Below, piece after piece: positions 6,399-12,555 of a DNA stretch of 14,832 nt. A model generated the notes under the pieces. The model saw only the letters and a list, made by a program, of their open reading frames with translations. It made no database searches and had not been told where the DNA came from. Numbering within the stretch: the stretch's first letter is position 1; every line of letters starts with the position of its first letter. The position numbers and the translations under genes are program-made. Source of the stretch: Acidimicrobiia bacterium (lineage in GTDB: Bacteria; Actinomycetota; Acidimicrobiia; Spongiisociales; ZC4RG35); the NCBI GenBank assembly GCA_009377735.1, contig WHTL01000057.1, positions 1 through 14,832 on the forward strand, in the 5' to 3' direction.

Positions 6399-7878
6399 CA
6401 CGGGGTGGGATGTCGTGATCGTTGGTGGGGGCCCTGCTGGCGCGGTGCTGGCCCATCGGCTTAGTGAGGATCCAGATCGTTCTGTTCTCCTGGTCGAAGC
6501 GGGACCCGACTATGGCAACAACGTCGAGGACTGGCCGCCAGAACTTCTGTTCTCACAAGAGCAGCCACTCACTTCTCACTCCTGGGATCTACACGACGCC
6601 GGCAACAGGATATTTCTCCCCCGGGCGCGGGTGCTTGGAGGAGCTTCGGCCGTCAATGCCTGTTACTGGATACGAGGCTCGGCGAGCGACTACGACGACT
6701 GGGCGGTCAGCAATCCCGGCTGGACGTTCGACGAGTTGCTGCCCTTCTTCCGGCGAGCTGAAACCGATCCGTTGGGTGGCCAGCTCCATGGGACCGACGG
6801 TCCGGTGCAGGTTTCGCGAGCGGACCATTGGTCGCCCGGGGACCTCGCCTTCACAGAAGCCGCCGCTTCCTTGGGGATGGACGAGGTCGAGGACATAAAC
6901 GGCGACCGTGTTCAAGTTCCTTCTGTCGGTCCAGTTCCCAAGAACATCGTGGCCGACAATCGGTTCAACGCCGTACTCAGCTACCTCGCCCCTGTTCGGA
7001 ATCGGCCGAATTTGACCATAAGATCGGAGACACTGGTCGACCGAGTCCGATTTGAAGGTGAACACGCCGTGGGGATCGTCACCGCCACGGGTGAAGAGAT
7101 CAACTCCGACTTGGTGGTGCTGGCCGCCGGTGCATACTTCACACCCGGAATCTTGAACCGTTCGGGCTATGGCAACGAGGAGGACCTCCGATCACTCGGA
7201 ATCTCGGTCCGCCAGCACCTCCCAGGCATCGGCCAAAATCTACTCGATCACCCCTTCGCCGTTGAGGTTGCAGAGGGGACGCTGACCCCCGAGGCGGAAT
7301 TCGGCAAGCAACTTCAAGGTCAGGCGATGGGTAGGGGTCGTTCAGGGGGATAACCCGAGATCGACTTTCACCTTTACAACAGTCAGTACTTCGACGATGA
7401 CTTGGAACGTTGGATCATCTCCCTGTCGGTGTCGATGGTCATGGCACGATCTACCGGCACCGTCACCCTCACTTCAACCGACCCGACCGAAATGCCCCGC
7501 ATCGAGCACCGGCACTACTCCGATCCGGCGGACATGGAAAGAATGTGCGACGGAGTTGAGCTAGCGATGGAGATCTTTGGGTCGCCGGCACTCGACAAGG
7601 TGATGGAACCACTTGAGGGTCGTGTTTGGCAATGGAAGGACCGACACGCTCTCCGCACAATGGTTCAAGAACGGTCCGTGACGACTAACCATTGCTCGGG
7701 GACCACCAAGATGGGTCCATCTAGCGATCCGCTTGCAGTCACGGACCCGGCGGGACATGTGTACGGCGCAGAGGAGCTTGTGGTGGCTGACGGTTCCCTT
7801 TTCCCGGCCTGCCCTCGTGGGAACATTCACTTCCCGGTAGTTGCGGTCGCAGAGAAAATTGCTGCCGGATTGACCTAA
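6391..7878 (+). pseudogene. GMC-family FAD oxidoreductase interrupted by an in-frame TAA
   Basis: Read through, this is 495 codons, a normal length for GMC alcohol/choline-type dehydrogenases. It has the FAD Rossmann motif VIVGGGPAGA (residues 9-18, with E36 in VLLVEAG), a signature like RARVLGGASAVNACYWIRG, NHCSGTTKMG (His434) and RGNIHFPVVAVAEKIAAGL with His480 as the second catalytic-type His. A TAA at 7351-7353 (codon 321) splits it into 320 residues with the FAD domain and a C-terminal part that continues in the same frame as PEIDFHLYNSQYFDDDLERW. The start ATG 6391 has AAGGAG upstream and overlaps the hydroxylase stop by 8 nt. The TAA could be a point mutation, or two compensating indels in the GGGGG and CCC runs on either side (which would restore RSGDNPEIDFH). 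Either genuine decay or an assembly error is possible. A TTG at 7402 could start a fragment but has no clear ribosome site. Confidence 0.8.
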
Positions 7879-7883
7879 TCCGG

Positions 7884-8282
7884 TCAAAGTCGCTCCAGAA
7901 ACTGTGCTGGTGTCCAGACCGGAATCCGATCAGCGAGCTCCAGCAAGTCCTTGTCGCCCGAGACGATGACAGCCTTGGCGTGCTCGGCAAGGGCGATCAC
8001 GAAGTTGTCATCTGGATCGGATGACCGCACTGTTGGGTCGCGGGTTGGATCATCCATCAAGAGACAACCTGACTCGATGAGACTCACCAGAGCCGCCCCG
8101 TCGGCTTGAGCGATATGGCGTCGGATCTTGGGCCGGGAGAGAGTACGGGACAACTCGTCCAGAAGATTTGGCGATGCCACAATTTCGAATGCGCCTTCCA
8201 ACCACAACCGCAACAGCTGCGCTGGTGGTCCCTTCGATGTCAACGCGGAGACGACGACGTTGGTATCGAGTACCGCTCTCAC
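7884..8282 (-). CDS. PIN-domain toxin (COG1569-type putative toxin)
   Basis: 132 residues. MRAVLDTNVVVSAL with Asp6, LLDELSRTLSRPKI with Glu43, SSDPDDNFVIALAEHA with Asp91/Asp92, and VSGDKDLLEL with Asp110/Asp112 give the acidic cluster of a metal-dependent PIN ribonuclease. The TPAQFLERL ending is typical of this subfamily. It starts within the antitoxin stop (4-nt overlap), the usual toxin-antitoxin layout. It converges on the GMC gene with only 5 nt between the two stops. The RNA target cannot be deduced. Confidence 0.87.
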   Translation of the reverse strand: MRAVLDTNVVVSALTSKGPPAQLLRLWLEGAFEIVASPNLLDELSRTLSRPKIRRHIAQADGAALVSLIESGCLLMDDPTRDPTVRSSDPDDNFVIALAEHAKAVIVSGDKDLLELADRIPVWTPAQFLERL

Positions 8283-8506
8283 CCGTTGTTGCGCGCCTGC
8301 GTCTGTGCCTCCAGGGCAAGCTCAATTGCCTCATTGGCATCAAGATCGCTGTCCGACCAGAGACGCTCGAGCACGTCGAAACCGAGCGCTCTCCTGACCG
8401 CTCCCTCGATCACCTCCCCTTCGCTGACACCATTGCGAGCAGCACGCACCTTGACGGCACGGAGGACATCCTGGTCAATAGTCAGAGTGGTTCTGGTCTT
8501 CGGCAT
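8279..8506 (-). CDS. Ribbon-helix-helix antitoxin partner of the PIN toxin
   Basis: 75 residues. MPKTRTTLTIDQDVLRAVKV, then RAARNGVSEGEVIEGAVRRA, is a ribbon-helix-helix DNA-binding domain (strand, helix, helix). The acidic C-terminal tail LERLWSDSDLDANEAIELAL would bind and block the toxin. The gene precedes and overlaps the toxin by 4 nt. No ribosome site precedes the ATG; instead a TATGAT hexamer lies exactly 6 nt before it, which suggests a leaderless mRNA. Autoregulation through the repeats just upstream is expected for this family. Confidence 0.85.
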   Translation of the reverse strand: MPKTRTTLTIDQDVLRAVKVRAARNGVSEGEVIEGAVRRALGFDVLERLWSDSDLDANEAIELALEAQTQARNNG

Positions 8507-8511
8507 AGGCG

Positions 8512-8537
8512 CATCATAACATCATAATGCCATGATG
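8512..8537 (-). promoter_or_regulatory. Leaderless-type promoter and candidate operator of the PIN toxin-antitoxin pair
   Basis: On the minus strand the octamer TTATGATG occurs twice in tandem (8527-8520 and 8519-8512). The second holds TATGAT at 8518-8513, placing +1 at the A of the antitoxin ATG (8506). On the plus strand CATCAT (8520-8525) and ATGATG (8532-8537) also form an inverted repeat with a 6-nt gap. These repeats are a natural binding site for the ribbon-helix-helix antitoxin. No good -35 is seen. Confidence 0.5.
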
Positions 8538-8697
8538 AAGAAGTTAAGGTCCGCCGACCCGCCGACGCCTCAGCCGGAGCTTGTGGACCCCGTCGCGCGA
8601 AAGAGTTAGGTTGCGGTTTGCCGCTTGAGAGCCGGAGGGCGACCGCTGCCGAGTTGGGAGACTATGGTCGCTCTTGCGAGAGGAAGAGGAGCGTGAT

Positions 8698-9864
8698 GTG
8701 AGACGGTGTCAGATGTTGCTAGCGGCGTTGATCCTTGCCGTTGGTCTGTTGTCGCCTACGGCGGTGTTTGGTACGAGCCAATCTGGTCCATTCGAGGACG
8801 TACCCAACTCTCACAACTTCGCTCGGGATATCGAGTGGTTGGCAGAGTCCGGAATCACCCATGGTTGTAATCCTCCCGAGAACACGCTGTTCTGTCCCGA
8901 CGAGGCGGTGACCCGTGGCCAGATGGCCGCGTTCCTGGTGAGGGCAATGCACCTCACCGATGACGGGCCCACATTCGCTGACACTGAGGGGCATCTCTTC
9001 GAGCGGGACATTTCCCGTCTCGCCGCCGCTGGGATCACTCGTGGCTGTAACCCACCCGAGAACACGCTGTTCTGTCCGGACGAGGCGGTGACCCGTGGCC
9101 AGATGGCCGCTTTCCTTGCTCGCGGACTTGACCTCCCCTCGGCGTCTAACCAAGGGTTCTTCGATACCGACGGGGTGTTCCACGAAGATATCAACCGGAT
9201 TGCGGCGGCTGGGATCACTCTCGGCTGCGACCCACCGGATAACTCGGAGTTCTGCCCCAATGAGGTGGTGACCCGTGGGCAGATGGCCGCGTTCTTGCAT
9301 CGCGGCCTAACCAGAGATGATGGTGAGTTCGTACCATTCACCACGACCGGGTCTGGGAATGACGTGGTGAGTTTCCGGATCCCCAACGACACGACGGCCC
9401 TCCTTGACTTCAACCACGACGGATCGAGCAACTTCATCGTGCACAGCCTCGACGGCAACTACGACATCGTTGACTTCCTCGTCAACGAGATCGGCACATA
9501 TCACGGGCGCAGAATGCTATACGGCGGATGGTTTGGTGAACCCGAACCAGTGCGACACCTCGAGATAGACGCCGATGGCGACTGGTCAGTCACCGCGCGA
9601 CCCATGTCCGCCGCCCGTCGGTTCGGTACCTCACTGAACGGCAGCAGAGACGACGTCGTGTTCTACACCGGATCGTCTCCCACCCTGACGTCGACTCATG
9701 ATGGGGAGAGCAACTTCATCATCGTGGGATACTTCGGTACGGGCGAATACAACGACCTCATCGTCAACGAAATTGGGGCCTACTCAGGGACCGACGTGAT
9801 TGAGTCGGAGATCGAGATTCTCGACATCCAAGCAGACGGAAACTGGACTCTCGAGACACCCTGA
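8698..9864 (+). CDS. Secreted SLH-repeat protein with a duplicated C-terminal domain
   Basis: 388 residues. The N-terminus VRRCQMLLAALILAVGLLSP is a signal peptide, probably cleaved near TAVFG-TSQS. Three S-layer-homology repeats follow (roughly residues 30-86, 90-146 and 148-205). Each has the GITxGCxPPxNxxFCP...VTRGQMAAFLxRxL pattern, with a conserved Cys pair possibly forming a disulfide. The C-terminal half holds two diverged copies of an ~85-residue unit with shared NFIV/NFII, LVNEIGxYxG and ADGxW motifs. SLH repeats usually anchor proteins to cell-wall polymers, so a surface role is likely; the function of the C-terminal units is unknown. I chose GTG at 8698 because GAGGA lies 7 nt upstream and the start gives a proper signal peptide; the frame is open back to a TTG at 8674. 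It appears to be a single-gene transcript. Confidence 0.82.
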   Translation: MRRCQMLLAALILAVGLLSPTAVFGTSQSGPFEDVPNSHNFARDIEWLAESGITHGCNPPENTLFCPDEAVTRGQMAAFLVRAMHLTDDGPTFADTEGHLFERDISRLAAAGITRGCNPPENTLFCPDEAVTRGQMAAFLARGLDLPSASNQGFFDTDGVFHEDINRIAAAGITLGCDPPDNSEFCPNEVVTRGQMAAFLHRGLTRDDGEFVPFTTTGSGNDVVSFRIPNDTTALLDFNHDGSSNFIVHSLDGNYDIVDFLVNEIGTYHGRRMLYGGWFGEPEPVRHLEIDADGDWSVTARPMSAARRFGTSLNGSRDDVVFYTGSSPTLTSTHDGESNFIIVGYFGTGEYNDLIVNEIGAYSGTDVIESEIEILDIQADGNWTLETP

Positions 9865-10310
9865 CCTGGTCTAGTGCCAACGAGCGGAAGGAATCCAGCT
9901 ACCGATGACCGACGAAGCGGTTCGGCTTTCTCGACGTGCCGATGGAAGCTGCGGCACATCGCCTATTGGGGTGTGAACACTACCGAGAGTTGGAAGGGCA
10001 TTTGTTGGTAGTTCGGATTGTCGAAATTGAAGCGTAGGGGTCGCGCAGATAGGTGAGGATTGCCGCTGGTTTTCGGCTTCGATCGGGGATTATCCCAGTA
10101 GTTAGGAGTCTCCAAAACCAGCGGACGTGTCAGTATGCGCGCGCTCGAACGGGAAGTGGTAGATGCGGTCTGGGAAACGATCAGGAACAGGCGTTGCCCG
10201 CGAGCGCGTTGGCATCCAGGCAAAACGATTGAAGACGAACCGGCGAGTAGGTCTGAAGGTGGTGCGGTATCTGCGTGTTGCCGCCGCTTCGAAGGGCTGC
10301 ACATCAGCGG
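9865..10310. other. Intergenic stretch without a recognisable gene
   Basis: About 450 bp between the SLH gene and the yefM promoter. Both strands have open frames (the longest on the minus strand, 9963-10421), but none gives a recognisable domain, a plausible ribosome site or steady third-position GC, and the longest runs through the yefM promoter and start. The stretch contains a long inverted repeat (listed separately) and is less GC-rich in parts than the flanking genes. It could be a degraded insertion or hold an unrecognised RNA. Confidence 0.5.
10063..10124. repeat. Perfect 11-bp inverted repeat around a 40-nt interior
   Basis: CCGCTGGTTTT (10063-10073) and AAAACCAGCGG (10114-10124) are exact reverse complements. 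The interior has a smaller hairpin, GGGA-TTA-TCCC, near its middle. The transcribed region could fold into a stem with a nested stem-loop. There is no T-run, so a simple terminator is unlikely. It could be the ends of a tiny mobile element or a structured RNA. No direct repeat typical of a target duplication was found next to it by eye. Confidence 0.5.
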
Positions 10311-10347
10311 TTGCATTCTTCTTCCCGAATGGTACGATATGTGGTAC
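10311..10347 (+). promoter_or_regulatory. yefM-yoeB promoter with paired GTAC operator boxes
   Basis: TTGCAT (10311-10316) and TACGAT (10333-10338) form a -35/-10 pair with 16-nt spacing. Overlapping the -10 is a direct repeat of TGGTACGA whose GTAC cores (10332-10335 and 10344-10347) are 12 bp apart, centre to centre. In the E. coli yefM-yoeB operator, the antitoxin binds two TGTACA-core palindromes with the same 12-bp spacing (established knowledge). Autorepression here is a strong inference. Confidence 0.6.
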
Positions 10348-10367
10348 GACTTTGAAAGGTATCTGCC

Positions 10368-10613
10368 ATGGCCATCACTGCTAGTAAGGCGCGCAAGGAA
10401 CTTTTTCCCTTGATCGAACAAGTCAACTTGGATCGCATGCCGGTCGAGATCACTTCTAAGCGCGGTGATGCGGTGCTCATGTCGATCGACGATTACCGGG
10501 CGCTTGAGGAGACTGCCTACCTGTTGCGTTCACCGGCCAACGTGCGTCGCCTCCTCGAGAGTCTGGACCAGGTACGCGCTGGTAGCACCGAGGAGCACCA
10601 GCTAGATCGGTGA
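10368..10613 (+). CDS. yefM: YefM-family antitoxin
   Basis: 81 residues. It matches Phd/YefM antitoxins along its length: MAITASKARKELFPLIEQVN, then PVEITSKRGDAVLMSIDDYR, then ALEETAYLLRSPANVRRLLE. The N-terminal part forms the DNA-binding dimer and the C-terminal part wraps the toxin. GAAAGG lies upstream of the ATG at 10368, a modest ribosome site. It ends in a GTGA 4-nt overlap with the toxin gene, the usual layout for keeping antitoxin in excess. Antitoxin and complex repress their own promoter in known members. Confidence 0.95.
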   Translation: MAITASKARKELFPLIEQVNLDRMPVEITSKRGDAVLMSIDDYRALEETAYLLRSPANVRRLLESLDQVRAGSTEEHQLDR

Positions 10614-10867
10614 GGTTCGTTTTTACGGCTCACGGTTGGGAGGACTATGTCTACTGGCAGACGACGGACCGCGCCACCGTCAAGCGGATCAACCGACTGC
10701 TCGACGACATTTCCCGTGACCCCTTCGAGGGGATAGGCAAGCCGGAGCAGCTTCGACACGCCCTGGCAGGGTCTTGGTCGCGGCGCATAGACGAGGTGCA
10801 TCGACTGGTGTACACCGTTGACGGCGACGACATCGTGATCATCCAAGCGCGCTACCACTACCGCTGA
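10610..10867 (+). CDS. yoeB: YoeB-family mRNA-cleaving toxin
   Basis: 85 residues, nearly collinear with E. coli YoeB, a RelE-superfamily ribonuclease that cleaves mRNA at the ribosomal A site. The E. coli catalytic residues are all present at the same numbers: Glu46 (in GKPEQL), Arg65 (in DEVHRLVY), His83 and the C-terminal Tyr84 (in ARYHYR). WxDYxYW near the start and SWSRRI at 55-60 are also typical. It starts with GTG inside the antitoxin stop (GTGA overlap). It appears intact and probably active. Confidence 0.95.
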   Translation: MRFVFTAHGWEDYVYWQTTDRATVKRINRLLDDISRDPFEGIGKPEQLRHALAGSWSRRIDEVHRLVYTVDGDDIVIIQARYHYR

Positions 10868-11079
10868 TGCCGACCTTTCCAAAGTTGATCTGATTGCGTG
10901 AGATGCGGAGAGCCGTGCCCGAGAATCCTCCCAGGAATCTCGGTCCGGTAGCCCCTGCTGGTACCGCTGAACACCTGCTCATCGGGCCAGAGATACACGA
11001 GACGCTGTGCCATCGGCATTGCCAGAATCACGGCCAAGACCAACAGCCAGCTTCGGCGCGAGCTCGAACGCGCAAACAT
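10858..11079 (-). CDS. Small protein with one N-terminal membrane segment or signal peptide
   Basis: About 73 residues, not recognised. The start ATG at 11079 has a strong ribosome site, GGAGGGAG, ending 6 nt upstream, which is the main reason for calling it real. The N-terminus MFARSSSRRSWLLVLAVILA is basic then hydrophobic, as in a signal peptide or anchor; the rest is polar. GC-rich third positions hold for about the first 50 codons, while the last 20 look more random. It converges with yoeB and overlaps its end by 10 nt, so the C-terminus may have been replaced when the toxin module arrived. That is inference; a chance ORF cannot be excluded. Confidence 0.45.
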   Translation of the reverse strand: MFARSSSRRSWLLVLAVILAMPMAQRLVYLWPDEQVFSGTSRGYRTEIPGRILGHGSPHLTQSDQLWKGRHQR

Positions 11080-11198
11080 CGTTAACTCCCTCCGTACTGG
11101 GCCACTTACAAGGCCCAAGGTCCTTCAATGCGAGCCTACAACATCAGATAATTGAATGCATGCCATGATCGGTGAGTGATGAAGCACGTCGTTCATCG

Positions 11199-11216
11199 CC
11201 GGACTCCTAAGTCCGG
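11199..11216 (-). terminator. Hairpin just after the GGCT-like gene
   Basis: CCGGACT (11199-11205), loop CCTA, AGTCCGG (11210-11216) is a perfect 7-bp stem starting 3 nt past the stop codon of the minus-strand gene. There is no T-run on the minus strand, so it is either a weak or Rho-assisted terminator or an mRNA-stabilising hairpin. Confidence 0.45.
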
Positions 11217-11219
11217 TTC

Positions 11220-11750
11220 TCAGCTCCTAGCAGCCCAGGCGCGGCGGAGCGGGGTGTCGGTGGTGGCGGGCACCTTCTCAATGTATTCGATTGCACGCTC
11301 CTGGGTGTCGGCAGACAACCCGTCGAGATAGGAGAGGGCGGCCGCCACCGAGAAGGGCTCACCGGTTCGTTCCTCAAAGGTCGACGGCAACTGGGTCCAT
11401 ACCGCACCATCCCATCCCGTGGTGGCACACCAATCCGCCACGACACCGCCGGTCATGTTGTCTCCGATCCCGTGGCGCTCCGTCCAGCCGATCCGATCGA
11501 GAGGGCAACCCTCCCTTGCTGCGAGGTCTTTGCGGGCTCCGTCGAGATTCGTTTGGCGGGCGATCGCCGACCACGTAGGGATCATCTCGCCATGGTTCTC
11601 GTCGATGATTAGGGTGAGGCGGCCATCGCTGGCGATCCGACTGAACTCGATGGGCAGGATGGGCCCGTTGGGTGTCCAGGGTCCGTGATATGACAGTTCT
11701 CGCGGCGACCAGATCAACGATCCCCATCCGATGATGGCGATCCTTATCAC
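11220..11750 (-). CDS. Conserved protein resembling gamma-glutamylcyclotransferase-like (GGCT) fold
   Basis: 176 residues. The N-terminus MIRIAIIGWGSLIWSPREL has the xxGWGSLIW form reminiscent of the YGSL loop of GGCT/AIG2-like proteins. It is followed by NGPILPIEFSRIASDGRLTL, also common in a poorly characterised conserved family. I do not recognise a specific enzyme. Start is GTG at 11750, with only a weak ribosome site. The gene lies 37 nt downstream of vapC on the same strand, so it may be co-transcribed with the toxin-antitoxin pair. Whether that link is functional or just neighbourhood is unknown. A hairpin follows the stop. Confidence 0.6.
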   Translation of the reverse strand: MIRIAIIGWGSLIWSPRELSYHGPWTPNGPILPIEFSRIASDGRLTLIIDENHGEMIPTWSAIARQTNLDGARKDLAAREGCPLDRIGWTERHGIGDNMTGGVVADWCATTGWDGAVWTQLPSTFEERTGEPFSVAAALSYLDGLSADTQERAIEYIEKVPATTDTPLRRAWAARS

Positions 11751-11787
11751 GCTTCGGGTCGGAGGTCGCGCTGGGACAGCATGTAGG

Positions 11788-12210
11788 TCAGGTAAACAAC
11801 TCGAACCTCACCCCAAGGGCTCGATATGTGGCTCCGGCCCTCAGGTCGCAGGTGATTAGTGCGAGATTGTGCTCACGTGCCGCAGCGCCCACGAGACCGT
11901 CGTAGAACGCACCACCGGACAAACCCACGGAGACGAGCTCGGGGAGGAGCCTCTCCATCGCCCGCTCCGAGAGGAATCGAGATTCAGGAAAATTCTGCTG
12001 CTGCATTCTTAGTGCTGCTTTCGGCGTGACTCGATATGGTGATGGCATTCGAGTGAGCACCGAGAGGAACTCCACCGTGGCATGACCAGCCAACCCACGG
12101 CGGCTTTCTGCGAGCCGAGCACGAACCGTCTCATGGAATGGGTGTGCCCGTTGCACCAAAGCCACTGCAGCACTGGTATCGACGAGGACAGGGTCAGCGT
12201 TGGTCGGCAA
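11788..12210 (-). CDS. vapC: VapC-type PIN-domain toxin
   Basis: 140 residues from a TTG at 12210. VLVDTSAAVAL with Asp11, HATVEFLSVLTR with Glu47, GGAFYDGLVGAAA with Asp104 and ALITCDLRAGATY with Asp122 give the complete acidic site of a VapC PIN ribonuclease (tRNA or rRNA cleavage in known members). The frame stays open to 12375, but the upstream codons lie over vapB and are Ser/Arg/Lys-rich shadow sequence, so the short start is preferred. It overlaps vapB by 17 nt. It is a different PIN type from the toxin at 7884-8282. Confidence 0.87.
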   Translation of the reverse strand: MPTNADPVLVDTSAAVALVQRAHPFHETVRARLAESRRGLAGHATVEFLSVLTRMPSPYRVTPKAALRMQQQNFPESRFLSERAMERLLPELVSVGLSGGAFYDGLVGAAAREHNLALITCDLRAGATYRALGVRFELFT

Positions 12211-12427
12211 GCCGGAACTCTCGGATCGCGTCGATGTCGAGAGCCTCACCGCCGTCTGGGAGTAGCAAGAGTCCATCTTCTTCGACGAGTTCGTCGGAGA
12301 CGAGGCTCTCCACCCGGATCGCGGCACCGTCGAGGGTGATTTCGACTTCTCCCTCTCGGATGCCCGCTTGATCACGCAGAACCTTAGGGATCACCACCCG
12401 GCCTGCCCTATCAATGGTGGTCTTCAT
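12194..12427 (-). CDS. vapB: AbrB/SpoVT-type VapB antitoxin
   Basis: 77 residues. MKTTIDRAGRVVIPKVLRDQ, then GIREGEVEITLDGAAIRVES, is the swapped-hairpin AbrB/MazE DNA-binding fold. The C-terminal half (LLLLPDGGEALDIDAIREFR) would contact the toxin. The ATG at 12427 lacks a ribosome site but has TAGAAT exactly 6 nt before it, suggesting a leaderless mRNA. It precedes and overlaps vapC. Confidence 0.9.
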   Translation of the reverse strand: MKTTIDRAGRVVIPKVLRDQAGIREGEVEITLDGAAIRVESLVSDELVEEDGLLLLPDGGEALDIDAIREFRLADQR

Positions 12428-12452
12428 ACCATAATTCTACCATGCAAATGGT
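12428..12452 (-). promoter_or_regulatory. vapBC leaderless-type promoter with ACCAT/ATGGT operator
   Basis: On the minus strand TAGAAT (12439-12434) is followed by 6 nt and then the vapB ATG. On the plus strand ACCAT (12439-12443), GCAA, ATGGT (12448-12452) is a perfect inverted repeat, and another ACCAT lies at 12428-12432, so three half-sites cover the promoter. The -35 position (GTGAAC) is a weak match. Autorepression by VapB is expected from the family. Confidence 0.5.
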
Positions 12453-12555
12453 GTCTGTTCACGGTTGTTGGAGATTCCCGCCCGTAAACCGACACAAGGC
12501 GAGAGCGGATAGGAGGACGACGACGGATGCTCACCGCCCTGGCCCAACAGAAGTT

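Noticed and set aside
5766..6401. Minus-strand open frame of 211 residues opposite the large subunit
   Set aside because: No domain or family motif, and fully opposite a well-supported gene.
9963..10421. Minus-strand open frame of 152 residues in the gene-poor stretch
   Set aside because: Runs through the yefM promoter and start, has no recognisable motif and no convincing start site.
7884..12427. Integron-like cassette array carrying toxin-antitoxin modules
   Set aside because: Genes lie on both strands, there is no integrase, and I could not find regularly placed attC-type sites between them.
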